Below, in pieces: positions 9,601-17,606 of a DNA stretch of 64,000 nucleotides. Location of the stretch: positions 3,598,501-3,662,500 of the forward strand of contig NZ_CP038267.1 of the NCBI RefSeq assembly GCF_004564375.1, given 5' to 3'. Position 1 is the first letter of the stretch. Every line of letters starts with the position of its first letter. The DNA comes from Nocardioides euryhalodurans (GTDB lineage: Bacteria; Actinomycetota; Actinomycetes; Propionibacteriales; Nocardioidaceae). Under the pieces are notes generated by a model. The model saw only the letters and a list, made by a program, of their open reading frames with translations, was not told the DNA's origin and searched no databases. The position numbers and the translations under genes were made by a program.

Positions 9601-9912
9601 GTGCCGTCCGGGCCGGGCGACCACGGCCAGGGTCAGCCGGCGACGCAGGTCCGTACCCACCACGCCCGCGGCCCGGGCGGCGCAGACGTCACCGACGACG
9701 CCGGCCAGACCCCGCGCTGCCAGCAGGCCGGCGACGGCCACCGCCCACGGGACGACGTCCCCCTCGCGCAGGACGGCGACGACCAGGCCGGCGACCAGCC
9801 ACGCCTGCGCCACCACGAGGAGACTGCCGGCGACGCCCGCCGCGACCGTGCCGGCGAGGGGGCGGGCAGCGGGTCGCAGCACCCGCCGCAGCCGGGGGTC
9901 CGAGGGCCTCAC
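6607..9912 (-). CDS. cydDC: fused thiol/haem ABC exporter CydD-CydC
   Basis: A 1,101-residue protein in which two ABC half-transporters, separate in E. coli, are joined. The first half (CydD-like) has several membrane helices, then Walker A GPSGCGKTTLLA and an LSAGE signature. The second half repeats this with GPSGCGKSTVAA and VSGGE. A proline/alanine-rich linker joins them. CydDC exports reduced thiols and is needed to assemble cytochrome bd. The start is GTG at 9912, whose bases overlap the cydB stop (GTGA), so translation is coupled. Fusion is the common actinobacterial arrangement. Last gene of cydABDC; converges with the synthetase gene ten bases away. Confidence 0.93.
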   Translation of the reverse strand: MRPSDPRLRRVLRPAARPLAGTVAAGVAGSLLVVAQAWLVAGLVVAVLREGDVVPWAVAVAGLLAARGLAGVVGDVCAARAAGVVGTDLRRRLTLAVVARPGRHPTGEVAALLTRGVTAAEPYLTRYLPALVLAVVLPPLTVVAIASQDLLSAVIVLATLPLIPVFGALVGIATRDRAEEQWRAMASLSGHFLDVVRGLPTLVAHRRARAQSARIAGITDRYRVATMRTLRLAFASSAVLELVATLSVALVAVTVGVRLASGSLDLGTALVVLLLAPESFWPLRRVGAEFHAAAEGVATFERSAALLADLPGETDASAYDTRGAVVLDAVTVLREGRTTPAMAGVSTVLEPQGVTVVTGPSGCGKTTLLAVVAGLLEPTDGRVTLDGTPLAGEAWRTQVAWLPQRPLFVGGSIGDNLRLSRPDADDDACWEALRGVALEERVRALPAGLDTSVHEDGLSLSAGERARLALARVVLADRPWTLLDEPTAHLDTLTEQVIADTIVELGRRRAVVVVAHRPAMVALADHHLELPAPLPEPAPATAAAPAPTTRTVPLDDPAGEPPRRPRFLLGTVLGSLASASGVALTATAGWLIVQASTHPPVLTMLVAIVGVRTFGLARPVLRYAERLVSHDGALRLLATRRVQVYDALVPLTPGRLGRRRGDLLASVVDDVDSVVDRELRVRLPIRTYAAVAALATLVAALLLPAAGLLLAIASLVTGVAAYGMARRGADTAERTSVALRARLSGQVVETIQVADELLMWQAEHRAADTVARLSDQLAAAADRATRWLAGARATVLVVTGAAVAGNAWVAAPAVADGRLSGPLMAMLVLLPLALADVALPVADAGALAARTTAARERLDRLEHTAPAVRDTVARPAPDGDDVLLEHASARWTADGPLTTPADLALAPGDRVALVGPSGCGKSTVAALLMRHLDPARGRVSLGGTSLRSLATDDVRARIGLVDDDPHVFGTTVAENVRLARPGADDAEVEAALRQARLGGWLDALPDGLGTWVGDGHAAVSGGERARIAIARSLLARQPVLVLDEPAAHLDHATATELAHEVLDGPRRTSVLWITHADAGLDLVDHVVDLGAPTATPTLSAG

Positions 9913-10928
9913 GGAACCGGGGTGGCGGCCGGCGCGACGGGGATGTGGTGCACCGCGATCCGCTTCCGGAAGACCCAGTAGGTCCACCCCTGGTAGGCCA
10001 GCACCAGCGGGGTGAAGACCACCGCGACCACCGTCATGATCTTCAGCGTGTACGGCGTCGCGGCGGCGTTGGTGGTCGTCAGGCTCTCGCCTGCGGCCAG
10101 CGTCGTCGGCATCACGTCCGGGAAGAGCGCGAGGAAGAGCCCGGCGACGGCCAGGGCGATCGCGACGAAGGTCCCCAGGAACGCCCAGCCCTCCCGGCCC
10201 GACGGCAGCGCGAGCAGACCGGCGACCAGGGCCAGTGCTGCCACGACGAAGGCGACCGCGCTCGCGGCGGTGCCCGTCTCCACCTGCGTCCACACCAGGA
10301 AGGCCACCGCCGCGACCGCCGCGCCGGCGCCCACCTTCAGGGCGAGCGCCCGGGCACGGTGGCGGATGTCCCCGTCGGTCTTCAGCGAGACGAAGACCGC
10401 CCCGTGGGTGAGGAAGAGCAGCAGCGTCGTCACGCCGCCGAGCAGGGCGTACGGGTTCAGCAGCGTGAAGAACCCGCCGACGTACTCCAGGTCGGCGTCG
10501 ATCGGGACGCCCCTCAGGATGTTGGCGAACGCGACACCCCACAGCAGCGCCGGGACGAACGAGCCCACGATGATCGCCAGGTCCCACCGGCCCTTCCAGG
10601 CGGCGTCGGGACGCTTGGCGCGGTACTCGAACGCGAGCCCCCGCACGATGAGCGCCACCAGGATCAGCAGCAGCGGCAGGTAGAAGCCGCTGAAGAGCGT
10701 GGCGTACCACTCGGGGAAGGCCGCGAAGGTGGCACCGCCGGCCACGAGCAGCCACACCTCGTTGCCGTCCCAGACCGGGCCGATGGTGTTGATGAGGACG
10801 CGGCGCTCGGTGTCGTCGCGGGCCAGGACGGGCAGCAGCATCCCGACCCCGAAGTCGAACCCCTCCAGGGTGAAGTAGCCCATCCAGAGGACGGCGATCA
10901 GGGCGAACCAGACGGTCGTGAGCTCCAT
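9909..10928 (-). CDS. cydB: cytochrome bd ubiquinol/menaquinol oxidase subunit II
   Basis: A 339-residue integral membrane protein with about eight helices. The start MELTTVWFALIAVLWMGYF and GFDFGVGMLLP, WDGNEVWLL and the FPEWYATLF stretch are typical of CydB. With CydA it forms the high-affinity terminal oxidase that reduces oxygen to water at low oxygen. It begins 12 bases after cydA; the ribosome site GAGGAGC overlaps the cydA stop. The 3' end overlaps the GTG of cydDC by four bases. Confidence 0.96.
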   Translation of the reverse strand: MELTTVWFALIAVLWMGYFTLEGFDFGVGMLLPVLARDDTERRVLINTIGPVWDGNEVWLLVAGGATFAAFPEWYATLFSGFYLPLLLILVALIVRGLAFEYRAKRPDAAWKGRWDLAIIVGSFVPALLWGVAFANILRGVPIDADLEYVGGFFTLLNPYALLGGVTTLLLFLTHGAVFVSLKTDGDIRHRARALALKVGAGAAVAAVAFLVWTQVETGTAASAVAFVVAALALVAGLLALPSGREGWAFLGTFVAIALAVAGLFLALFPDVMPTTLAAGESLTTTNAAATPYTLKIMTVVAVVFTPLVLAYQGWTYWVFRKRIAVHHIPVAPAATPVP

Positions 10929-10940
10929 GTCTGCTGCTCC

Positions 10941-12386
10941 TCAGTACGCGAACGCGAGCGGCTTGTCGGCGTCGTCGCCGGGTGGCTCCGGGCTGAGGTC
11001 CTGCTCGGTCAGCGGGTCGGCGCCGCGCCGGATGTAGGTGAGCATCAGCTTGACCTCGACCACCGCGAGGACGCCGTAGACGAGCGTGAGCACGATCAGG
11101 GAGGTCAGCGCCTCGCCGGTGCTGACGGTGGGGGAGACCGACTGGGCGGTCGTCATCAGCCCGAAGACCGACCACGGCTGCCGCCCGACCTCGGTGAAGA
11201 TCCAGCCCGCGGAGTTGGCGGCCAGCGGCAGGAAGGGCAGCGACACCGCGGCCCAGAGGATGGCGCGGCCGCCCGGGACGGCACCGCGCCGCGTCGCCCA
11301 GAGGATCCAGCCGGCGAGCACGGCCGCGAGCACGCCGAGCCCGATCATCAGCCGGAAGGACCAGTAGGTCAGCGGGATCATCGGGGTGTAGTCGCCGGGG
11401 GAGTAGTACTTCTCACCGGGGTCCAGGCCGTACGTCGCGACGTACTGCTCCCGCAGGTCGTTGATCCCCTGCACCTCCCCGTCGGTGGAGCCGGTCGCGA
11501 GGTAGGACAGCAGACCCGGGATCTTGATCGAGAACGTCTCCTCGGAGCCGTCGAGCGTCCCGATCGTGATGACGCTGAACGCCGCCGGCTGCTCGGTCTC
11601 GTAGAGCGCCTCGGCGGCGGCCATCTTCATCGGCTGGACCTCGGTCATGATCTTGCCCTGCACGTCGCCGGTGATCGCGACGCCGAGGCCCGCGACCAGC
11701 ACCACGACCGCTCCCGAGCGGACGGCCGCACGGTAGACGCCCTGGTCCTCCGGTGTCCGGGCCCGACGCAGCAGCCAGAAGCCGATGCCGAGGACGAACG
11801 CGCCCGCCGTGAGGTACGCCGACAGCAGCACGTGCGGGAAGGTCACCAGCTGCACCTTGTTGAGCAGCACCGCGGCGAAGTCGTCCATCTCGGCGCGGCC
11901 GGTGTCGGGGTTGTAGGCGTACCCGACGGGGTTCTGCATCCACGAGTTCGCGGCCAGGATGAAGTACGCCGAGAACAGCGTGCCGAGGTGGACCAGCCAG
12001 ATGCAGGCGTTGTGCAGCTTCTCGGGCAGCCGGTCCCACCCGAAGATCCAGAGCCCGAGGAACGTCGACTCGAGGAAGAACGCCAGCAGCCCCTCGATCG
12101 CCAGCGGCGCCCCGAAGACGTCGCCGACGAAGCGGGAGTAGTCGCTCCAGTTCATCCCGAACTGGAACTCCTGCACGATGCCGGTGACCACGCCGATGGC
12201 GAAGTTGATGAGGAAGAGCTTGCCGAAGAAGCGGGTCAGCCGCAGCCAGCGGGGGTTGCGGCTCCGGATCCACGCCGTCTGGTAGCCGGCCACCATCGCC
12301 GACAGGCCGATGCTCACCGGCACGAAGAGGAAGTGGTAGACGGTCGTGATCGCGAACTGCCAGCGCGCGATGTCGGTCGGGTCCAC
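10941..12386 (-). CDS. cydA: cytochrome bd oxidase subunit I
   Basis: A 481-residue, haem-carrying subunit of cytochrome bd oxidase. TTVYHFLFVPVSIGLS holds the His ligand near the N-terminus; EFQFGMNWSDYSRFVGDVFGAPLA and the GRQPW motif in the second half are family hallmarks. I place the start at the GTG giving VDPTDIARWQ, because AGGAGC lies just before it and the family normally begins six to eight residues before ARWQ; a GTG at 12401 would add five residues. Upstream, at 12473-12488, is a DosR-like operator, so induction at low oxygen is likely. Confidence 0.95.
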   Translation of the reverse strand: MDPTDIARWQFAITTVYHFLFVPVSIGLSAMVAGYQTAWIRSRNPRWLRLTRFFGKLFLINFAIGVVTGIVQEFQFGMNWSDYSRFVGDVFGAPLAIEGLLAFFLESTFLGLWIFGWDRLPEKLHNACIWLVHLGTLFSAYFILAANSWMQNPVGYAYNPDTGRAEMDDFAAVLLNKVQLVTFPHVLLSAYLTAGAFVLGIGFWLLRRARTPEDQGVYRAAVRSGAVVVLVAGLGVAITGDVQGKIMTEVQPMKMAAAEALYETEQPAAFSVITIGTLDGSEETFSIKIPGLLSYLATGSTDGEVQGINDLREQYVATYGLDPGEKYYSPGDYTPMIPLTYWSFRLMIGLGVLAAVLAGWILWATRRGAVPGGRAILWAAVSLPFLPLAANSAGWIFTEVGRQPWSVFGLMTTAQSVSPTVSTGEALTSLIVLTLVYGVLAVVEVKLMLTYIRRGADPLTEQDLSPEPPGDDADKPLAFAY

Positions 12387-12472
12387 GGGTGCTCCTGACA
12401 CGTGCGGAGGGGACGGGCCTCACGCTAGGAAGCGCCGGACCTGCCCGCCCACGGCTCTTGGGCCCCGGGCGA

Positions 12473-12488
12473 CGGGACCTTGGTCCCG
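12473..12488. promoter_or_regulatory. DosR-like operator upstream of cydA
   Basis: Palindrome CGGGACCTTGGTCCCG with 7-bp arms and two central bases; contains GGGAC-N4-GTCCC exactly, the invariant core of the DosR/DevR box. Centre about 95 bases before the chosen cydA start and just past the stop of the nitroreductase gene. Confidence 0.6.
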
Positions 12489-12489
12489 C

Positions 12490-13464
12490 TCACGGGAGCA
12501 GCACGTCGTGGAGCGGGCGCCGCGGGGTGCGGCCGATGGGCTGCAGCGCCGTGCCGTGCCAGCCGACGCGGACCAGCACGTGGGGGACCACCTCGCCACC
12601 GAGCACGTCCTGCTGCAGGGCGCGACGGGTCTCGTCGACCTCGACGACCTGCGTCAGCGGGAGCACCGAGAGCCGGGACGCGACGGCGTCGAGCCACAGC
12701 GCGCTGAGGGCCTCGCCGGAGCGCAGCCATGCGGCCGGCTCGTCGTCGTGGCCGCCGATGACGAGGACCCCGTCGACGTTCTCGGACTCGCGGTCGGGCT
12801 GCGGGAGCAGCCCGGCGCCGAAGCGGCTGCGGTGGCTGGTCGAAGCCCCGACGAGTCGCGGCACCGTGGTCGCGGGCACCCCCTCGTCGGTCGACCGGTC
12901 CAGCCACGACGCCTGCTCGGCGACCACGGGCTCGACGGTGGCCTGGTGGGCGAGTGCCTGTGCGACCAGCCGTTCGAGCACGAAGCGGCTGGCCTCGTCG
13001 GTGACCGGGACCGCTCGTGCGCCCCAGTGGCCCGCGGTGCGGGCCAGCTCGGTCAGCAGCCCGGGGGCGATCGGCCAGGACGAGTAGCTGCGCCGGTCCG
13101 TGCGCCGCTCGTCGAGCGCGCGGAGCAGCGCGGAGTGCTCTGCGGTGATCGGCGAGGGCACGAAGGTGATCGTCGCGAGGTGGTCCTCGTCCTCGGGGTT
13201 CGGCCGCCGGTGCACGCTCGGGGTCCAGCCGGTCGCCGCGGCGGCCACCTGGGCGTGGTGGAGGGCTGCGCCGCAGCTGACCAGCAGGTCCCGGCCCTCG
13301 GGGTCGACCGCGGGCAGACCGCGGGAGCGGTCGGCGTGCAGCTCGAGCCGTGGTCCGTCGACGCGCCACGCCCACGGCTGGGAGTTGAAGATGCTCGGGG
13401 CCCGGCAGGCGAGCTCGACGACCTCGTGGAGGACGGTGATGGAGGGCCGCTCGACCGGGCTCAT
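12490..13464 (-). CDS. Acg-type FMN-binding nitroreductase-like protein
   Basis: A 324-residue protein of the Acg family, a double nitroreductase fold well known from the DosR regulon of Mycobacterium tuberculosis. ACRAPSIFNSQPWAWRV near the start, SCGAALHHAQVAAAATGW, and the later ERRTDRRSYSSWP with a C-terminal SRLSVLPLTQVVEV are family-typical. Acg proteins can bind and sequester flavin and often lack true reductase activity. ATG at 13464 overlaps the upstream stop (ATGA), showing translational coupling. It is the last gene of an operon with alcohol dehydrogenase, CBS protein and a membrane protein. Confidence 0.85.
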   Translation of the reverse strand: MSPVERPSITVLHEVVELACRAPSIFNSQPWAWRVDGPRLELHADRSRGLPAVDPEGRDLLVSCGAALHHAQVAAAATGWTPSVHRRPNPEDEDHLATITFVPSPITAEHSALLRALDERRTDRRSYSSWPIAPGLLTELARTAGHWGARAVPVTDEASRFVLERLVAQALAHQATVEPVVAEQASWLDRSTDEGVPATTVPRLVGASTSHRSRFGAGLLPQPDRESENVDGVLVIGGHDDEPAAWLRSGEALSALWLDAVASRLSVLPLTQVVEVDETRRALQQDVLGGEVVPHVLVRVGWHGTALQPIGRTPRRPLHDVLLP

Positions 13465-13901
13465 CGGGGGGCTCCCGGGCGGATGCTCCGCACGTCGTGC
13501 AGCGCCAGCGGGACGAGCACGGCCAGCGCGGGCACCGACCACAGCCACACCCACCAGCCGAAGAGCATCAGCAGGAGGTGGAACACGATCACCGCGGCCC
13601 AGCCGACCAGCGCAGGCCGACCGCCGAGCAGCAGCAGCACACCCAGCGTGATCTCGCCGGCCATGAGGAGCAGCCCCCACACGGCAGGGGCGGCCATCAC
13701 GACCTCGGCCCAGCCGGTCTGCACGAACCCGAGGAGCGCGTGGTCCGCGAAGCCGTCGTACGTCGTGGGGTCCACGGCGACGATCCCCAGGTGCACCCCC
13801 GCCATGACGAGGTAGAAGCAGCCGACGACTGCTGCCCCGGTGGACGTGCGCCGCTCGACGACCCGCTCGGTCACCACGGCGCCGGCGACGTCGACGCTCA
13901 T
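13461..13901 (-). CDS. small four-helix membrane protein
   Basis: A 146-residue protein of unknown function. After a polar N-terminus of about 20 residues there are four hydrophobic stretches (about 24-45, 60-80, 88-108 and 112-135), ending in a basic tail. I do not recognise the family; the helix pattern recalls DoxX-like and other small redox-membrane proteins but no motif proves it. Both ends overlap neighbours by ATGA, placing it tightly between the CBS protein and the Acg nitroreductase, so a role in the same stress response is inferred. Confidence 0.75.
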   Translation of the reverse strand: MSVDVAGAVVTERVVERRTSTGAAVVGCFYLVMAGVHLGIVAVDPTTYDGFADHALLGFVQTGWAEVVMAAPAVWGLLLMAGEITLGVLLLLGGRPALVGWAAVIVFHLLLMLFGWWVWLWSVPALAVLVPLALHDVRSIRPGAPR

Positions 13902-14491
13902 GACTGCTCCTCGCTGGCCGTGACGTCCAGCACGCCGGGGACGGTCTCGGCGAGCAGCCGGGCGACCGTGGCGTCCTGCCCGGGGCCGAGCAGCGACACG
14001 GAGCCGTCGGCCACCTCGACCAGCCAGCCGGCGAGACCGGTCGACCGCAGCAGCTCGTCCACCTGGCGCTCGATCTCGTCGTCGGAGCGCGCGAGCAGCC
14101 TGACGACGTCACTGCGGCTGAGGACTCCCTGCAGGCGCCCCCGCCGGTCCACGACGGGCAGGCTCTTGGCGGTGGTGCTCGTGAGCAGCTCGACCGCCTC
14201 GGCCAGGTCTGTGTCCGGGTGGACGGTCAGGGCGTGGGCGCTCATGACCTCGTCGACGATCGACGCCCGTGCGTCGCCGCGGGCCTGCGGGATCTCGTGG
14301 GCACGAGGGTCCGGTGGCAGCACCTCGCGGATCAGGTCGGCCTCGCTGACGACGCCGCGGACGATCCCGTCGGCGCTGACGACCGGCAGGACCGTGATCC
14401 GGTGGTCGGCGAGCAGTCGCAGTGCCACCTTCACCGGCGTCCCCGCGCGCACCGTCACCGGGTGACGGCTCATGACCTCCAGGACCAGCAT
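13898..14491 (-). CDS. CBS-domain pair plus BON-domain protein
   Basis: A 197-residue protein with two CBS motifs (LEVMSRHPVTVRAGTPV at 4-20 and DEVMSAHALTVHPDTDL at about 80-96), followed from about residue 135 by a BON-like domain. CBS pairs bind adenosyl nucleotides and sense energy state; BON domains usually bind phospholipid or partner proteins. Relatives are frequent in actinobacterial DosR-type regulons (family knowledge). It overlaps the following gene by four bases and lies 33 bases after the alcohol dehydrogenase gene, in the same operon. Confidence 0.87.
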   Translation of the reverse strand: MLVLEVMSRHPVTVRAGTPVKVALRLLADHRITVLPVVSADGIVRGVVSEADLIREVLPPDPRAHEIPQARGDARASIVDEVMSAHALTVHPDTDLAEAVELLTSTTAKSLPVVDRRGRLQGVLSRSDVVRLLARSDDEIERQVDELLRSTGLAGWLVEVADGSVSLLGPGQDATVARLLAETVPGVLDVTASEEQS

Positions 14492-14524
14492 CGTGGGCTC
14501 CTCTCGTGGTGCTCGGGCGCCGGG

Positions 14525-15589
14525 TCAGGGCGTCCAGGACTCGTGGGCGACGACGACCGCGCGCCCGTCGACCTCGCCGCGGCGCAGCAGCTCGTAGGCG
14601 TGGGCGGCGTCGTCGAGCGAGAACCGGGTGGTCTCGGCGTGCAGCAGCCCCCGGGACGCCAGGTCGAGCACCTCGACCAGCTCGGAGCGGTTGCCCCAGT
14701 AGGTCGTCTGGACGCTCGCCTCGTAGGGCACGCCGAAGAAGGAGAAGGGGAGTGACCCACCGCCGATCCCCACGACGGTGATGTCGGCGAGCTGACGGGC
14801 GACGGCGGCGCTGGTGGCGAGGGTGTCGTCGGAGCCGACCATGTCGAGCACGACGTCGGCACCGAGGCCGTGGCCGGCGGCACGGACCTGCGCCACCAGG
14901 TCCTCACCCGGCGGGAGCGCGAGGTCGGCGCCGCTCCGGGTCGCCAGCTCCCGGGCCGAGGCCCGCGGGTCGACGGCGACGACGTACGCCGCGGACGTGG
15001 CGCGCAGCACCTGCACCGCCAGGTGGCCGAGACCGCCGATGCCGATCACGACGGCCACCGACCCGGGCACGAGCTTCTCCCGGGACCGCCGCACCGCGTG
15101 GTACGGCGTGAGCGCGGCGTCGGTGAGCGGGGCGGCGTCGGCGGGGTGCAACCCCTCCGGGAGGGGCACGAGGTGCCGGGCCGACGGGACGACCATGTAC
15201 TCCGCCATCCCGCCGTCGAGGCCCAGGCCGCCGCCACCGCCGGGTGCGGGGGCGAGGTCGGGCCGGTCGCAGTAGGTCTCCAGGCCGGCCAGGCAGCGCC
15301 GGCAGGAGCCGCAGCCCCACGCGCCGACGACGGCGACGGGCTGGCCCGGCTCCAGGCCCACGACGCCCTCGCCGAGGCGGTGCACCCAGCCGGCGTTCTC
15401 GTGCCCGAGCGTGAAGGGCGGCCCCCACGGCAGGACGCCGTCGGAGAACTCGTCCATCAGGTGGAGGTCGGAGTGGCAGGCACCGGCGCCACCGAGCTGG
15501 ACCCGGACCTGGCCGGGGCCGGGCTCGGGGAGCGGGACGTCCCGCAGGCGGGGCTCGCTGTGCCAGGACTCGAGTCGCAGGGCCTTCAT
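14525..15589 (-). CDS. zinc-dependent alcohol dehydrogenase
   Basis: A 354-residue medium-chain dehydrogenase. GACHSDLHLMD holds the first catalytic zinc ligand, GHENAGWVHRLGEGV the GHE motif, and GCGSCRRCLAGLETYC the four structural-zinc cysteines. The NAD-binding motif is GIGGLGHLAVQ. It would interconvert alcohols and aldehydes using NAD(H), a way to regain NAD without oxygen. ATG at 15589 fits the family start (MKALRLESW). A very strong DosR-like palindrome is centred 64 bases upstream. First gene of the adh-CBS-membrane-nitroreductase operon. Confidence 0.93.
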   Translation of the reverse strand: MKALRLESWHSEPRLRDVPLPEPGPGQVRVQLGGAGACHSDLHLMDEFSDGVLPWGPPFTLGHENAGWVHRLGEGVVGLEPGQPVAVVGAWGCGSCRRCLAGLETYCDRPDLAPAPGGGGGLGLDGGMAEYMVVPSARHLVPLPEGLHPADAAPLTDAALTPYHAVRRSREKLVPGSVAVVIGIGGLGHLAVQVLRATSAAYVVAVDPRASARELATRSGADLALPPGEDLVAQVRAAGHGLGADVVLDMVGSDDTLATSAAVARQLADITVVGIGGGSLPFSFFGVPYEASVQTTYWGNRSELVEVLDLASRGLLHAETTRFSLDDAAHAYELLRRGEVDGRAVVVAHESWTP

Positions 15590-15640
15590 GCCCCCAGCCT
15601 TGCCAGCGGCCGCCCGGGCCGGACCGGTCGGCGGTCCCGA

Positions 15641-15666
15641 CCCGGGGGGACGTTGGTCCCCCCGGG
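15641..15666. promoter_or_regulatory. strong DosR-like operator upstream of alcohol dehydrogenase operon
   Basis: Two perfect 11-bp arms (CCCGGGGGGAC and GTCCCCCCGGG) around GTTG. It contains GGGAC-N4-GTCCC exactly. Centre 64 bases upstream of the adh ATG. It could also fold as a hairpin behind the membrane-protein gene, but for that minus-strand gene it starts 12 bases past the stop and has no U tract. Confidence 0.6.
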
Positions 15667-15677
15667 TCACCCCCGGA

Positions 15678-16343
15678 TCAGGCGGCGGCGGGCTCGGGCG
15701 TCGCGGCGTGGACCCCGCTGCGCCACAGCGACCACCCGGCGACGCCCCAGGCGAGCATCAGCGGCCACATGCCGAGGGCCTGCGTGGACATCGAGACCAG
15801 GGCGATCGCCGTCAGGGGCTCGGTCACGAGGACCCAGCTGGTCAGGCGGGGCCGGTACCCGCTGCGGATCAGCCCGATGCCGAGCAGCACGTGGCCGATC
15901 ATGGTGCCGAGCAACCCGACCAGGAGCACCAGGTAGAGGCCGTCGAAGAGGGCGTCCGGGCCCGGGATCCAGTAGCCCGTGAAGCAGACCGTCATCAGCG
16001 CGTACGACGGCAGCATGATCCGCCAGCCCCACCGCTCGGTCCAGCGCGTGTCGGCGGGCCTGCGTCCGCGCACGGCCAGCGCGCAGGCGAGGACCGAGGC
16101 CATCGCGAAGACGTAGAACTTGCCGTAGGTCAGGTAGACGGTGTCCGGCGAGCCGAAGTCCAGCACCGGCTCGAAGAAGTCCATCGCAGGAGCCGCCCAC
16201 CAGTGGGCCAGCTCGTTCTCGTAGTCGCTGAGCCCGCTCTCCGTCCGCATCCGTGCGAGCGCGTTGAGCGGCGCCAGCAGGAGGCTGGCGGCGGCCATGG
16301 TGGCCGCCGCGAGCCCGGCGATCCTCGCCCGTGAGTCGTCCAT
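15678..16343 (-). CDS. multi-pass membrane protein of unknown function
   Basis: A 221-residue protein with about six predicted membrane helices (near residues 8-28, 68-85, 100-120, 125-148, 160-180 and 185-205). I do not recognise a named family; there are no clear catalytic motifs. ATG at 16343 follows GAGGGGAG. It is separated from the adh gene by the strong operator and is divergent from the sensor kinase, with a degenerate DosR-like dyad between them, so it probably belongs to the same stress response. Confidence 0.78.
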   Translation of the reverse strand: MDDSRARIAGLAAATMAAASLLLAPLNALARMRTESGLSDYENELAHWWAAPAMDFFEPVLDFGSPDTVYLTYGKFYVFAMASVLACALAVRGRRPADTRWTERWGWRIMLPSYALMTVCFTGYWIPGPDALFDGLYLVLLVGLLGTMIGHVLLGIGLIRSGYRPRLTSWVLVTEPLTAIALVSMSTQALGMWPLMLAWGVAGWSLWRSGVHAATPEPAAA

Positions 16344-16407
16344 CGTTCGTCTCCCCTCGTGTGGTGCCGACGCTAGGCAGCGGCGGCGTGCTGCGGCGTC
16401 GCCCCGG

Positions 16408-16427
16408 GGGTGGAGACCGGTCCACCC
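16408..16427. promoter_or_regulatory. degenerate DosR-like dyad between membrane protein and sensor kinase genes
   Basis: GGGTGGA and TCCACCC arms around six bases; seven of ten core positions agree with GGGAC-N4-GTCCC. It lies in the divergent intergenic region, centred 55 bases before the kinase ATG and about 74 bases before the membrane-protein ATG. Confidence 0.35.
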
Positions 16428-16458
16428 GTGGTTTGACTCCACCGGGCGCGGACCGGCG

Positions 16459-16464
16459 TACCGT
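16459..16464 (+). promoter_or_regulatory. -10 element (TACCGT) of sensor kinase gene
   Basis: TACCGT, eight bases, then the ATG of the kinase: probable leaderless or near-leaderless promoter. Confidence 0.45.
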
Positions 16465-16472
16465 GGTGGGGC

Positions 16473-17606
16473 ATGGAGGACCCACGGGGGGTGCGACGGC
16501 TGGAGCGGGCCGACTGGCTGTGGCCGGCGGTGATCTGCGTGGCGGCGATCGGGGAGGTCCTCATCGTCGAGGTCCCGCCGGTGGCAGGCACTGCGGTGAG
16601 CGTGCTCGCCTGTGTGCTGCTCGTCGGCCGCAGGCTGCTGCCGATGGTGTTCGCCACCGGGGCCGTGCTGGTGCTCATGTTCCAGCACCTCGTCGGGGTC
16701 GACGAGAGCCAGCTGGCGGTGCAGATGGCCGTGCTCTTCGCCGGCTGCTTCTCGCTCGGGCGCTACGTGCCCGGGCTGCTCGGGCTGTGGGGGATCGGCG
16801 TGATCAACGCGACCCTCTACCTGCCCGCCCGGGACTGGCCGACCCCGACCGACCTGGTCTGGGGCCTCTCGCTCACCGCCGGGCCGTGGATCGTGGGCCG
16901 GATCGTCCAGGCCCACGCGCGGCTCAACGCGCTGCTCGCCGAGCAGGCCGAGCAGCTCGTGGCCGAGCAGGCGCTGCTGGCGGACCGGGCGGTGGTCGAG
17001 GAGCGTCGGCGGATCGCCCGCGAGCTCCACGACATCGTCGCCCACTCGCTGAGCGTGATGGTGGTGCAGGCAGGTGCGGCCCAGGACGTCGTTCGTCGAG
17101 ACCCGGAGGCCGCCGAGCGGGCGCTGACCGCGATCCAGGAGGCGGGCCGCGCCGCGCTCGGCGACACCGGCCGGCTCCTCCACCTGCTGCGCGACGACGA
17201 CGGCGACGAGCTCGACCCGCCGCCGGCGACGCGGAACCTGCCCGCGCTCGTCGAGGGCTTCCGGGACTCCGGGCTCGACGTGGAGCTGGTCGTCGACGGC
17301 CCGACCGAGGGACTCTCCGCGGGCGTCGACCTGTCGGTCTACCGGATCGTGCAGGAGAGCCTGACCAACGCGCTCAAGCACGGGGCGGGCGACGCCGTCC
17401 GGGTCAGCCTCCGGCGCGGCGCCGACGGGGTCGACGTCGAGGTGCTCAGTGCGTCCGGGAAGGCCGCCCGGGTGCTGGTGTCGCACGGGCAGGGGCTGAT
17501 CGGGATGCGCGAGCGGGTCGCCGTGTTCGGGGGCGAGCTCAAGGCCGGACCGACCACCGACGGTGGCTACCTCGTCCGCGCACACCTCCCCGTCCCCGTG
17601 TCATGA
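16473..17606 (+). CDS. NarL-family sensor histidine kinase
   Basis: A 377-residue two-component kinase. Residues 17-145 hold four or five membrane helices with little outside the membrane, so the signal is probably sensed in or at the membrane. The HisKA_3 region is ERRRIARELHDIVAHS with the phosphorylated His at about 186. The ATPase part shows YRIVQESLTNALKHG and GQGLIGMRERV. It has no GAF/haem domain, so it is not a DosS/DosT-type oxygen sensor. Its stop overlaps the start of the response regulator (ATGA). It lies beside DosR-like operators; whether it controls them is unknown. Confidence 0.92.
   Translation: MEDPRGVRRLERADWLWPAVICVAAIGEVLIVEVPPVAGTAVSVLACVLLVGRRLLPMVFATGAVLVLMFQHLVGVDESQLAVQMAVLFAGCFSLGRYVPGLLGLWGIGVINATLYLPARDWPTPTDLVWGLSLTAGPWIVGRIVQAHARLNALLAEQAEQLVAEQALLADRAVVEERRRIARELHDIVAHSLSVMVVQAGAAQDVVRRDPEAAERALTAIQEAGRAALGDTGRLLHLLRDDDGDELDPPPATRNLPALVEGFRDSGLDVELVVDGPTEGLSAGVDLSVYRIVQESLTNALKHGAGDAVRVSLRRGADGVDVEVLSASGKAARVLVSHGQGLIGMRERVAVFGGELKAGPTTDGGYLVRAHLPVPVS

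Noticed and set aside
6553-9981. A plus-strand open frame of over 1,100 codons opposite cydDC
   Set aside because: Antisense shadow: low-complexity Arg/Gly/Gln/Asp translation, no ribosome site, and the minus strand carries clear ABC-transporter motifs.
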